This document shows, one piece after another, positions 24,787 to 35,500 of a DNA stretch of 64,000 nt. The translations under genes were made by a program, and so were the position numbers. The notes under the pieces are model-generated. The model was not told the DNA's origin. It was given only the letters and a program-made list of their open reading frames with translations, and searched no databases. Every line of letters starts with the position of its first letter. Position 1 is the first letter of the stretch. The DNA lies in assembly GCF_040218065.1 (NCBI RefSeq), contig NZ_JAVJQE010000013.1, forward strand, positions 186,001-250,000, read 5' to 3'. The DNA is from Marivibrio sp040218065. Lineage in GTDB: Bacteria; Pseudomonadota; Alphaproteobacteria; UBA8366; Aestuariispiraceae.

Positions 24787-26057
24787 GCCGCCCTCCCCGC
24801 CCGCTCCAGCATCGCGTTCAGCAGCACCGAGGCGCCGGCCGCCAGATCTTCAGGCGTCGCGCTTTCAACCTCGTTATGGCTGATCCCGTCGGCGCAGGGG
24901 ACGAAGATCATTCCCGTCGGCGCGACGCTGGCGAGAAAGCACGCGTCATGCCCGGCGCCGGAGACCATCTCCTTCGGTTCGAACCCCAACGCCTGCGCCG
25001 CCGCGCGCACGGCTTCCACGCAGTCGGGGTCGAAGCCGATCGGCGCCTCGGCTGAAATCCGCTCGATCCGCCGCTCAATCCCAACCGGATCGCAGATCTC
25101 CGCCAGCGCGCGCGCCATCGCCGCCTCCATCGCCGCCAACGCGTCCGCCTCGGGGTGGCGCAGATCGACCGAGAAGGCGACGCGGCCCGGCACGGTGTTG
25201 CGCGAGTTGGGAAAGACCTGCACCTGTCCCACCGTCGCGACGCCGTGGGGTCCGTGGGCGTGGGCGATCGCCGCCAGCCGGTCGGCGACGCGCGCGGCCG
25301 CCAGATAGGCGTCGCGCCGACGCGCCATCGGGGTGGTTCCGGCGTGGGCCTCCGCGCCGGACAGCTCGACATCGTACCAGTTCATGCCCTGGGCCCCGAC
25401 GACCGCGCCGATCGTGCGTCCCTCGGCCTCGAGCACCGGACCCTGCTCGATATGGGCTTCGAAGAAGGCTCCGATCGGATGGGCGCCGCAGGGCTCTTCG
25501 CCCCGGTAGCCGACGCGCGCCAACTCCTCGCCCAGGCTCTTGCCGTCTAGATCGCGGGTCGCATAGGCCTCAGCCTGATCGAAGACGCCGGCGAAGACCC
25601 CGCTGCCGATCATCGAGGGAGCGAAGCGCGCGCCTTCCTCATTGGTCCAGACGATCGCCTCGATCGGGGCGTCGGTCTCGATCCCCAACTCGTTCAGACG
25701 TCGGATGACCTCAAGCCCCGCCAGCACGCCGTAGACGCCGTCGAACTTGCCGCCGGTCGGCTGGGTGTCGAGGTGGCTGCCCGTTGCGACCGGCGCGGCC
25801 GAGGCGTCGCGCCCGGCGCGTCGGGCGAAGATGTTGCCCATGCTGTCGATCACGATCGAACAGCCGGCCTCTTCCGCCCAGCGACGGAAGAGATCGCGGC
25901 CCTCCCGGTCCTCGTCCGACAGCGCCAGGCGACAGCTGCCGCCCTTCGCCGTCGCGCCGATCTCGGCCATCGCCATCAGGCTGCCCCACAGGCGCGCGCC
26001 GTCGACCCGAAGCGTCGGCGCGGCGGTTCGATCGAGACCGGCGCTCGCAGCCGCCAT
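24783..26057 (-). CDS. M20-family amidohydrolase (N-carbamoyl-L-amino acid hydrolase / hydantoinase-carbamoylase type)
   Basis: 424 aa, usual length. Metal ligands are in GSHLDTQPTGGKFDGVYGVLAGLEV (about residues 93-117) and NEEGARF (about 140), with the dimerisation domain in the middle (YDVELSGAEAHAGTTPMARRRDA) and the final H in DGISHNEVE near 400. Relatives cleave N-carbamoyl amino acids, ureidopropionate, allantoate or ureidoglycolate. It overlaps the downstream RidA-hydrolase gene by ATGA, suggesting they act on the same compound. The start at 26057 is 43 bases after the HlyD-type gene. Confidence 0.93.
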   Translation of the reverse strand: MAAASAGLDRTAAPTLRVDGARLWGSLMAMAEIGATAKGGSCRLALSDEDREGRDLFRRWAEEAGCSIVIDSMGNIFARRAGRDASAAPVATGSHLDTQPTGGKFDGVYGVLAGLEVIRRLNELGIETDAPIEAIVWTNEEGARFAPSMIGSGVFAGVFDQAEAYATRDLDGKSLGEELARVGYRGEEPCGAHPIGAFFEAHIEQGPVLEAEGRTIGAVVGAQGMNWYDVELSGAEAHAGTTPMARRRDAYLAAARVADRLAAIAHAHGPHGVATVGQVQVFPNSRNTVPGRVAFSVDLRHPEADALAAMEAAMARALAEICDPVGIERRIERISAEAPIGFDPDCVEAVRAAAQALGFEPKEMVSGAGHDACFLASVAPTGMIFVPCADGISHNEVESATPEDLAAGASVLLNAMLERAGRAA

Positions 26058-26100
26058 CTCAAATCCCCCTCATAACAAATTGTTTTTACGCGAAAAGCGC

Positions 26101-27390
26101 TCAGCGTTCGCGAAACGCCTCGTAGCGCATTTTGAGCACGGGCTGGATCAGAAAGTCCAGCACCGTCTTCTCGCCGAGATGGATGTCGACGGTCGCCTGC
26201 ATGCCCGGCTGGATCGGATAGCGCCGGCCGTCGCGCTCCAGATACGCGTTGTCGGTCTCGATTTCGGCGGTGAAGAATTGCTCGCCCTGCTCGCCCTGTT
26301 CGATGTCGGCGCCGACGCTGACCACCCTGCCCTCCAGTCCGCCGTAGCGGACGAAGTCGTAGGTGGTGATCTTGACCGTCGCCGGCATGCCGGCGGCGAC
26401 ATGGCCGATGTCCATCGGGTCGATCTTGGCCTCGACCACCAGGCGATCCTGGGTGGGGACGATCTCCAGGATCGGCTCGCCCGGGCGGACGACGCCGCCG
26501 ACCGTGTTGTGAACCAGGGTCTTCACCACGCCGTCGATCGGGCTCTCGATCTCCATCCGGCCTTCCTGGCTCTGGGCGCGGGCCAAGAGCTTCTCGTGCC
26601 GGCGCACCTCCAGCTCAACCTCCGAGAGCTGGCCGGAGGCGTCGGTGCGGAACTCCTGCCGGGCGGAGGCCAGCTTCTCCGTCACCTCGTCCAGCGCGGC
26701 GCGCGCTCTGGGCAGCCCCGCCTCAATCGTCTGCAGTTCGCCCCGCAGGCGCTGCACGTCGCGCTCGATCTCATTCAGCTCGACACGGGTGACCAATTGG
26801 TTCGCCAGTAAAGGGGCGGAGAGCTCCAGGCGCTCCTGCGCCAGGTTCAGGTCCGCAGCGACGGAGCGGCGGCGCACCTGCAGCTCCTCGATCTCCAGCC
26901 GACGCTGGGCCGCCTGCTGCTCCAAAACCCGGATCTTACCCTGCAGATTTTCGAGACGGCTTTGGTGGGTGCGCTGCTCCGCCGCCGTCAGCGCGGGTCG
27001 GCGGGCCGCGAGATCGGGCGGAAAGCTCAAGGGATCGCCCTGCGCCTCGGCCGACAGGCGCGCGCGCTTGAGCAAGAGCCCGTCCAGGCGCACTTCCAGC
27101 TCCTCCAGATTGGTGGCGCTGGTGCTGACGTCGAGCTGCATCAGCCGCTCGCCGGCCGCCACGCTCGCCCCTTCGCGGACGTAGATCGCCTCGATCACGC
27201 CGCCTTCCAGATGCTGAACCACCTTCAGTTCGCCCTGCGGCACGACAGAGCCTTCGGCAACCGCGACCGTGTCGATCCGGGCCTGCCAGGCCCAGACCGC
27301 AGCGGCCGCCAACAGCGCCATCACGCCCCAGGCCAGCGGTTGAAAGCGAGGCGCGGGATAGCGCTGCAACACGTCGTCGAGGGTCGCCAT
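26101..27390 (-). CDS. Type I secretion periplasmic adaptor (HlyD family)
   Basis: 429 aa membrane-fusion protein bridging the inner-membrane exporter and the TolC-type channel. One membrane helix lies at about residues 20-40, a lipoyl half-motif follows (VVQHLEGGVIEAIYVREGASVAAGERLMQLD), then a long coiled-coil hairpin (residues about 95-270, heptad-rich LEELEVRLDGLLLKRARL ... EVELEVRRHEKLLARAQ), the second lipoyl half with IESPIDGVVKTLVHNTVGGVVRPGEPI and a beta-barrel end. It starts 6 bases after the exporter ATPase stop, in one operon with the giant surface protein. Confidence 0.95.
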   Translation of the reverse strand: MATLDDVLQRYPAPRFQPLAWGVMALLAAAAVWAWQARIDTVAVAEGSVVPQGELKVVQHLEGGVIEAIYVREGASVAAGERLMQLDVSTSATNLEELEVRLDGLLLKRARLSAEAQGDPLSFPPDLAARRPALTAAEQRTHQSRLENLQGKIRVLEQQAAQRRLEIEELQVRRRSVAADLNLAQERLELSAPLLANQLVTRVELNEIERDVQRLRGELQTIEAGLPRARAALDEVTEKLASARQEFRTDASGQLSEVELEVRRHEKLLARAQSQEGRMEIESPIDGVVKTLVHNTVGGVVRPGEPILEIVPTQDRLVVEAKIDPMDIGHVAAGMPATVKITTYDFVRYGGLEGRVVSVGADIEQGEQGEQFFTAEIETDNAYLERDGRRYPIQPGMQATVDIHLGEKTVLDFLIQPVLKMRYEAFRER

Positions 27391-27396
27391 CGCCGC

Positions 27397-29562
27397 CTAC
27401 TCCGCCGCTTCGCCGTAGGATTTGGGGGACGGCCCCGCCGCCGGCGGCTTTTTCGCGCCGGTCTTCTTGGCTGCCGTCTTCTTCGCCCCGGCCTTCTTAG
27501 CCGCCGCCTTCTTCGCAGCGCTCTTCTTCGCGCTCGCTTTCTTCGCAGACGTTTTCTTCGCAGACGTTTTCTTCGCAGGCGGTTTCTTGGACAGCGCGCC
27601 CTCCGGCGGCTCGGCTGCGCCCGGCGCGCTCGGTTCGACCGGCCCGGCGGGCGTCACGACGGCGCGTAACGGCGGGCGCTTGAGGGGCGCGCGCTGAACG
27701 GGGGGACGCGGGATCGGGGCGCCGGGAGCTGGGGGCGCAGTCCCGGCGGCCGCCGAGGCCGGCGACTGTTGCGTCGGCGAGGCGGCGGCCGTCCGCTCCC
27801 CCAGCAGTTGAGCGCGCACCTCGCGGCCCGGGCCGGTCAGCATGATGCGGCCTTTCTGGAACGCCGTTACGACATCGCACACGCCCAACAGGCCGGGGCT
27901 GTGAGTGACCACGACGACTGTGCGCTCGCGCGCAAGCGCCGCCAGCGTGCGGGCCAACTGTTGTTCGGCCGCGCGATCGAGGCTCGAGCTCGGCTCGTCC
28001 ATCAGCAGCACGGGCGGATCGGCGTAAAGCGCGCGGGCGATGGCGAGGCGCTGACGCTGACCGGTCGACAGACGCCGCCCGCCCTCCCCGATCCGGGTCA
28101 GGTAGCCTTCCGGCAATTCGTCGACGAAAGCGTCCGCTCCGGCCATCTGCGCGGCGCGCAACACGGCCGCGTCATCCGGCTGGGCCGCGCCGTTGCCGAT
28201 GTTCTCTGCGATCGAGCCGGTGAAGAAGAACGGATCCTGCGGCACGTAACCGATCCAGCGGTCGAGCTGCGGGCGCGAAAACTGGCTCAAGTCCGCGCCG
28301 TCCAGCGTGATGCGGCCTTCCTGCGGCTGATAGAGACGCTGGAGCAGCATAAGGAAGGTCGTCTTTCCGCTGCCGTTCGGTCCGATCAGCCCGTGCACCT
28401 GGCCGGGCCGCAGCTCCAGCGTCGCGCCGTCCAGCACCGGGGCGCCGCCGCCGTAGGCGAAGCGCGCGCTCTCCACCTTCATGAGACCCTTGGGTCGCGG
28501 GCGCTCGAGCGCGCCGGCGCCGGGCTCGTCGGCGGCGGCGAACAGTTCCGACAACCGATCCAGCGCCTGACGGAAGCCGACAAGCTGGCGCCACATGCCG
28601 ACCAGCTGGTTCATCGGCTGGATCACCTTGTTGGTCAGCATGTTGGCGGCGATCAGCGCGCCCATCGTCATTTCCTGATTGATGATGGCGAGCGCGCCGA
28701 CGCTGGTCATGCCGACCGTCGCCAGCAGGCTGAGCGCCATGCCCCCGTTGGTGAAGCCGTCGGTCAGCACGCCGCGGCGCAGCGACTGCTCGACCAGAGT
28801 CGCCTGACGGTCCTCCCACCGGTCGGAAAGCGCCGGGGCGAGGCCCAGCGCCTTCATGGTCGTGCGCCCGGCGAACATCTCCGTCGTGACGGCGTCGCGG
28901 TCGGCCTGGGCGTGCCGCTCCGCCTCGCTGGAGCGCTGAATGAGCCGCTGCGAGACCAAGGCCAGCAGCAGGAAGACGCCGACCACGACCGACAGCACCC
29001 AGGCGATCGGCGCCGCGATAATCCAGATCACCGCGACGAACAGCGCGACGAACGGCAAATCGATCAGCATCACGAGGGGCGGCCCGGCGACGACGTTGCG
29101 CGCCAATTCCGCGTCGCGCTGCAGCGCGTGCCATTGCGCCGTCGTGCGCGTCTCTAGAACCGACAGGGGCAGGCGCGCCAGCTTGCCGAACAGCATCCGG
29201 CCGACGTCGGCGTCGACGCGGATCGCGATGCGCTGGACCATTCGCCCGCGCAGTTGGCGCAGCAGAAAATCGAAGGCGACCGCCAGCAGCACGCCGGCGA
29301 CGAGGCCCTGCAGCGTCGTGAGCCCGGCCTGGAAGACCACGCGGTCGTAGACCTGCAAGACGAAGATCGGCACTGCGATCGACAGGATGTTGATGAAGAG
29401 GCTGGTCGACGCCAGTTCCGGCATCCGCGCCATAAGGGGCGCGAAAAGCCGGCGGCGGAATCCGTCGCTTCCCGGCCGCGCGCCGCCGCCCGGGCCGAGC
29501 GGATCCGCGCCGTCGCGCGTCGCCGTCGTCTCTGAAGCCTGCCCGCTTTCGCTCGCCATCAT
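27397..29562 (-). CDS. Type I secretion ABC exporter ATPase with Lys/Ala-rich C-terminal tail
   Basis: 721 aa; LapB/HlyB-type exporters without extra tail are about 570-720 aa. The transmembrane domain spans residues 50-320 and no peptidase C39 domain is obvious. Walker A is GPNGSGKTT (about 393-401), the signature is LSTGQRQR (one residue off the LSGGQ consensus) and Walker B LLMDEPSSSLD follows. After about residue 590 comes a Pro/Ala-rich stretch and then roughly 60 residues of AKK-type repeats (about residues 650-705), histone H1-like and strongly basic. This tail is unusual for exporters. The gene lies 19 bases after the giant gene and 6 bases before the adaptor gene, so it should be the dedicated exporter. 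Confidence 0.93.
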   Translation of the reverse strand: MMASESGQASETTATRDGADPLGPGGGARPGSDGFRRRLFAPLMARMPELASTSLFINILSIAVPIFVLQVYDRVVFQAGLTTLQGLVAGVLLAVAFDFLLRQLRGRMVQRIAIRVDADVGRMLFGKLARLPLSVLETRTTAQWHALQRDAELARNVVAGPPLVMLIDLPFVALFVAVIWIIAAPIAWVLSVVVGVFLLLALVSQRLIQRSSEAERHAQADRDAVTTEMFAGRTTMKALGLAPALSDRWEDRQATLVEQSLRRGVLTDGFTNGGMALSLLATVGMTSVGALAIINQEMTMGALIAANMLTNKVIQPMNQLVGMWRQLVGFRQALDRLSELFAAADEPGAGALERPRPKGLMKVESARFAYGGGAPVLDGATLELRPGQVHGLIGPNGSGKTTFLMLLQRLYQPQEGRITLDGADLSQFSRPQLDRWIGYVPQDPFFFTGSIAENIGNGAAQPDDAAVLRAAQMAGADAFVDELPEGYLTRIGEGGRRLSTGQRQRLAIARALYADPPVLLMDEPSSSLDRAAEQQLARTLAALARERTVVVVTHSPGLLGVCDVVTAFQKGRIMLTGPGREVRAQLLGERTAAASPTQQSPASAAAGTAPPAPGAPIPRPPVQRAPLKRPPLRAVVTPAGPVEPSAPGAAEPPEGALSKKPPAKKTSAKKTSAKKASAKKSAAKKAAAKKAGAKKTAAKKTGAKKPPAAGPSPKSYGEAAE
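27420..27590 (-). repeat. Lys/Ala-rich tail repeats in the exporter gene
   Basis: DNA encoding alternating AKK units with near-identical 15-base copies (for example around 27543-27580, CTTCGCAGACGTTTT repeated). Tandem identity at DNA level means the tail length could vary between strains. Confidence 0.7.
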
Positions 29563-29581
29563 CGCCCGGCAGCACGCCCGA

Positions 29582-32500
29582 TCAGGCTACGCCGCCAGCT
29601 CCTTCGACGGTGACCGTAATCTTCTTCTCGGTCACGTTGCCCGAGGAGTCGGTCGCCTGGAAACTGAAACTATCTTCGCCGGTGTAGCTCGGATCGGGAT
29701 CGTAGGTCCAGCGCCCGCTCGCCGCGTCGAATTCCAGCGCGCCGTGATCCGGCCCGTCGCCCTGGCTGTAGGGCGTGGCGTCGGCGGAATCGCTTTCCAG
29801 CACCCCGGAGAGGATCTGGTCCTCGTCCACCATGAACAGCGTTCCCGACAAGGCGGGCGCGGCGTCGCTGCGCTGGGCGGCCGCCCCGGCGGTCAGATCG
29901 GCGTTCCCGGCGGATGCGTCCAAGGCGGCGCCGCTCTGCTCCTCGAAGCCGAAATAGCCGATCAGGCCGCTCGCCGCTGCGGGGTTCGCCGTAGCGGCGC
30001 TCATGTCGGCGGCCATATCGGCGGCGGTGCGCGACGCGTTGTAGATTCGCAGTTCGTCCACAGCGCCGTCGAGGCGCTGGCTGTAGGAGGACCCGTCATG
30101 CTGCGCGCCGACCGCGAAGCGCGCGCTCGACGTCAGCGGGGAGGCGAGCAGGTTGCTCGGAGCCGTATCGAACCCGTCCGGCGGCGAGGCCCATCCGCCG
30201 GCGGCGCCGTCGAGATAGCCCCGCACGGTGCTGTCCGTCGCGCCGCGCTCGAATGTGAAGCCGACATGCCGCCACCCGTCCAGGCCGCTCACGTCCACGC
30301 GCTGAGAAATCTCCGTAGACCCGTCGCCGACGGACACGACCAGATAGCCCGTTCCATCCAATTCGATAGACCAGCCGCCGGCGCCGTCCGGATCGCCCTT
30401 GCCGACGATCGTCTGCGCCGAATTGACGTCGTCGAGCCGCACCCAGGCGGAGACGGAGAGATCGCCCGCGCCGGGATCAAACGCGCCGGGGTTGCTGAAT
30501 TCTTCGTCGGCCGCGCCTGTGAACTCAGCCGCACGGCCGAGGAAGCGCACCGCCGCCGCGCCGGAGACGCTGGCGTCCGCGTTGGCGCCGGTCGCGTCCG
30601 CCATGCCGTCATCGACCGCATCGTCGAGGCGCCAGTAGCCCGCGAGATCCGCCTCGCCCCCGCTCAACTGGCGCTGATAGTCGGCCTGGATTTCGTCGGC
30701 GCTGCGCGCCTTGGTCCACAGCCGCACCTCGTCCAGCAGCCCGTCGAACCCGTCGCCGAAGACCAGATCGCCGGTCGCCAGCCCTGCCGAGCCGTAGCCG
30801 GCGATGTTGCCGGACCCGATATCGACGCCGTTCAGATAAAGCGTCGCCAAGCCGCTCCGGTCGACCGAAACGGCGACGTGGGACCACTCGTTCTCCGGCA
30901 GACCGACGAAGTCGGTACGGCTGACCGAGACGCTCGATCCGCCGTCGCCGATGCGGAACTGGGGCCGGTTGATCACGTCCAGACCCAAGCTGAAGCCGCC
31001 GGAAGCGCCGTCGGCGTCGCCCTTCTCGATCAACGTCTGCACGCCGCTTCCCTGGCGATAGACCCAGGCCTCCAGCGTGAAATCCTGACCGGCGGCGATG
31101 TCGTTCGCCGGCGCGTCCGCGAGCGTGACGCTGTCGTCCCCGTCGAAGCGCAGGCTGGACCCGGCGGCGTTGATCTCAAGCGTCGGCGCCGCCTCGACCG
31201 CCGCGGTGATCTGGACGCTTTGGCTCGCTCCGCCGGCGCCGGTCGCCTGCAGCGTGAAGAGGTTCGTCGCCGTCCCGGCGTAGTTGGCGGCCGGCGTGAA
31301 GGTGAAGGCGCCCGTCTGCTGATGGATGCGCGCGACGCCTTCGATGAGGGTCAGGACGCTGTAGGCGCCCTCGATCGTCCCGCCGTCGAGACTGTAGGTC
31401 GCCGCCCCGCCGACCTCGGCGGTGAAGCGCCCGGCGTAGGCTTCACCCTCGACCAAGGTGATGACGCTCCCGGTTATCGGAGCCGCGCCGGCGACGGCCG
31501 AGACCGCGTTCTGCACCAGCCCGTCGAGCGAGCCTGCGAGATCGCGCGGGCCGCCGCCGGCGACGTCGTCGAGGCGCCAATAGCCCGCAAGCTCCGCCTC
31601 GCCGGCCGGATCGGCGATCGAGCGGTCGCGATGGGCGAAGATCTCGTCGGCGCTGCGCGCGTCGGACCAGACCCGGACCTCCCCGATCGCGCCGTCGAAC
31701 TCGCGCACGATCCCGGCGTCCGCGCGCGCGCCGATCAGGGCGTCCAGCGTGTTGGTCGCCAGCGCAGTGATGTCGCCGTCGTCCTGCATGACGGCGGAGC
31801 CGGCGGCCTCGCCGTCGATGAAGAAATGGACGGTCCCGCCGTCGAAGACGGCGGCGACATGCGCCCATTGCTGCGCGCCGAGGCTGAGCGAGCCGCCGCT
31901 CGCGACGCTTGCGGTGTTGGAACCGTCCGAGCCCGAGAACGTCACCCGTCCGGCGGTATCGAGGCCGAGCTCGAACCCGCTGGCGCCGTCGAATTTCGAG
32001 AAGATCGCCTGATCGGCGGCGAGGTCCGCGGGCTTCACCCACGCCTCAACGCTTACCCGCTCGGTCAGGTCGAGGGCGCTGGCCGCGCCGCCGACGTCGA
32101 TCGCGATGTGGCTGTCGGCGGTCGAGCGATCGAAATCGGCCGCGCTCGCCGGCGGCGCGAGGACCGCGGCGCCGGAGACGCTCGCGTCATTGCCGTTCGC
32201 CGCGCCATCAAGAAGGTTTCCGCCGTTATAGCCGTCGGCGCGGTAATAGGCGACGAGGTCGGCGGCGTCGGTCGCGACCTGCGCGTCGTAGGAGGCGGCG
32301 ATCTGCTCCGCGCTGCGCGCCGCGCTCCACACGCGCACCTCGTCCATCAGGCCTCTATAGGCCTCCCCCGGCTGGAAGCCGCCGCCGACGCTGTCCTGAT
32401 CCTGCCCGAGGACGAGCGTCCCGCCGGCCCCCAGCGCCTCGCCCGTCTGATAGGTTCCCTCGGCGGTCTTGACGCCGTTGACGTAGAAGGCCGTCGCGCC

Positions 32501-35500
32501 GGTGGCCTGATCCCAGGTGACGGCGAGATGCGCCCACTCGCCGGGCGTCAGTTGATCGACGCCCGCGTCGAAATAGGCGCCGGCGTTCGGCCCGCCGCCG
32601 AAATTGAGGTAGAAGCGCGGGCCGGCGGTATCGTCGAGCACGATGCCGAAGGCGTCACTCTCGGCGCCGGCGGCGTAGCTGATCGGGTAGGTCGACGCGT
32701 TCGCCGTCTCCGCCGGGTTGAGCCAAAGCTCCACCGTCAGCGCGCCGGAGGAGAGCCCGGTGACGGCCGGGGCCGCGACCGAGTCCGCACCGCCGCCGAA
32801 GGAAAGCGCGTCGCCGCCGGCCGCGAATTCGGCCGGCGTCTCCTCGACCTCGACCGTCATGGCCTGACGCACCGCGCCGCTGGTCGCGCCCGCGGCGGTC
32901 AGCGTGAAGCCGTCGGTCCCGGCGAACCCGGCGCCAGGCGTGAAGCTCCAGGCGCCGCTTGAGACGTCCACCGTCGCGGTCCCGTTGGCGGTCGACAGGG
33001 TGGCGAGGCCGTTCGCGACCGTCGCGCCCTCGATCCCGTAGGTGACGGATCCCTCCACCATCCCAGAGGCGTCCCAGTAGCCTGAGGCCGTCTGGTTCTC
33101 CTCCGTCGCGACGAGGCCGCCGCCGATCTCCGGCGCGGTCTCGACGATGGCCGGCGCGCCGGTCGGGCTCGCATCGTTCGAGCCGGCGGCGTCTGCAAAG
33201 CTGGCGGGCGTATCGCCGGCCGCCCCGTCGTCCAGCGGCCACCAGGCGGCGAGCCCGCTTTCGTCGCCGGCGAGGCGCTCATTCATGCTCGCTCGGATGT
33301 CGTCGAGTCCGCGCGCCTCGGACCACAGCCGCACGTCGGCGAGGTCGCCGTCCCAGCGTTGATCCGCGACAAGAGTTCTTTCGTCGTATGCGCCGATGAA
33401 GAGCGGCGAGGTCGTTGACAACAGCGTCCCGTCGACACTCTTCTCCGCCGCCAGCTCCCCGTCGACATAGAGGCGCATCAGCCCGGTCGCCGCGTCGTAA
33501 GACCCGGCGATATGCCGCCACAGCCCGTCATTTACGACGCCGGCGGCGGTCAGCGCCTCACCGCTCACGCTTCCGCCCTCGAAGCCGATGCTGAAGGTCG
33601 GCTCGCCGTTCTCAAGCCGCAAGCCGTACCGGTTGAACGAGCTGTTGTCGTCGGAGCGGGTCAGGATCCGCAGGCGAGAGCCTGTCGACTCGGTGCGATA
33701 CCAGGCCTCGATCGTGAAGCTGGCGGGATCGAGCGCCGCGTCGCTCGCAACCGACAGGTAATCATTCGTCCCGTCGAAGCTGAGAGCGCGCGCGGGCGGC
33801 TCGATGCTGCGCGGGGCGAGGCTGTCGGCGCCCCCCGGCGCGCCCAGGACCGCGTCGCGCCCGTGGCCGCTGACATCGTCGAGCAGACCGTCCGCGGTCG
33901 TCTCTCCCCGATAATAGACAAGCAGATCGCCGTCGGCGGCCGGGGCCTGGCGATCGGCGTAGTAGGCGATCTCGTCGTCGGTGCGAACGGCGCTGTAGAG
34001 GCGAACTTCGTCCATCTCGCCGATGAAGCCGTCGGTCCCCGCGCCGTCCGCCGCGCCCAGCAGCAGCCGGCCGTCCGCGCCGTCGGCCGGAGCGCCGACG
34101 CCGGAATAGTCGTAGCTCCCGACGGAGACGCCGTCCTTGAAGAGCTCGACCGTGGAGTCGCTGATGTCGCGCACGAGGCTCAGCTGCGCCCACGCGCCTT
34201 CCGTCAGTGCGGCGCCGGTGAAGCTGTGGCTCGCCGCGACGCCGCCCGTCGTCTGATGGGTGTAGACGATCTCGCCGTTCTGACTGATGACGAGGCTGTA
34301 GAGCGTGTTGGCGCCGTCGCCCGTTCCGTCGCCCGTATGGGACAGCAGCGTCTGCGATTGCCCGACGCCCGGCAGCGCGACCGGCTTCACCGCAAGGTCG
34401 ATCGTCAGGTTGTCAGTATGCGCCAGCACCGGGTCGGCGGCGGTGACCGCGACGTCCCCGCCGTCGAAGGCGAGGCGCGCGCCCGCGACGTTGGGCGGCG
34501 TCTGATCGACCGCCGGCGGCAGCACCTGGAAGGTCAGCGTCTCGCTGTCCGAGCCGGAGAGCGAGCCGGTCGCGGTGACGGTGAAGCTGACCTCCCCCGC
34601 AAAGCCGGTCGCCGGCTCGAAGATCCAGCCGCCGCTGTCCGGGTCGATGCGCAGCGTGCCCTTGCCCGCCTCGTTCAGGCTGTTGAGGCCGGCGGCCGTC
34701 GTCCCGCCGGCGACGGCGAAGGTTCCGTCGCCTTCGATCTCATGAGTCTGGAAGGTCCCGGCCGCCAAGCGGTCGGCGGTGACGACGACGTGGGCGCCTT
34801 CGACCTGCGGACCCGGATCATTCTCCAGCCGCGCGCCGTCGAGGGTCAGCGCCGTCCCGCCCGTCAGGTCCGTGACCGCCTGGCTCGTGGCGGCGTCGGC
34901 GCGGTAATAGGCGGCGAGGTCGGCGGCCCCCGGGCTGATCGGGCCGGCGGCGTCGGCGGCGACCTCGTCGGCGGTGCGCACGTCGCTCCAGACCGCCACC
35001 TCCTCGATCTCGCCGGCGAAATGGCCGCCCGGGCCGCCGGGCGTCAGCGCCGCGCCGACCAGGAACTCGCCCGCGGGCGGATTACCGGGCGGCGCGTTCA
35101 TTGCGGCCCGCTCGGCCCCGTCGACATAGAGGCGGAGCGTACCGCCGTCATTGGTCACCGCCACATCGTACCAGCGACCGGCGACGACCGGCGGGCCGGT
35201 CGCGATCGCCCCGTCCCCGCCGAAGGCGCCGATCTGGAAGCTGGAGGGGCCGGTCTTGACGAGGCCGAGGCCGAAGCCGGCCCCGCCCGTCTGCCCCGCC
35301 TGATCGAAGGTCCCGTTGTAGGCGAGGAACATATCGGCCAACGAATCCGACCCGTCCCACTTGAAGCGCGTCTGCACGGTGTAGGGGGAGGCCGTGTTGA
35401 GCACGACGCTGTCGCGTTCGGCGTAATCGTTCTGGCCGTCGAACTTCAGCGTCCGCGAGGCGACGTCGGTGAACGCGACCCCGCCCAGCGCCGCGTGGTT

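Noticed and set aside
27420..27590. Separate small basic DNA-binding protein
   Set aside because: The AKK repeats are in frame with the exporter ATPase and no start or ribosome-binding site precedes them.
29387..32962. 1191-codon plus-strand open frame opposite the giant gene and exporter
   Set aside because: Shadow frame of high-GC antisense DNA: Arg/Val/Gly/Ala-rich with no domain, and it ignores the gene borders. Similar frames at 33512-35986, 38804-41485, 41666-44236 and 47822-49525 were rejected for the same reason.
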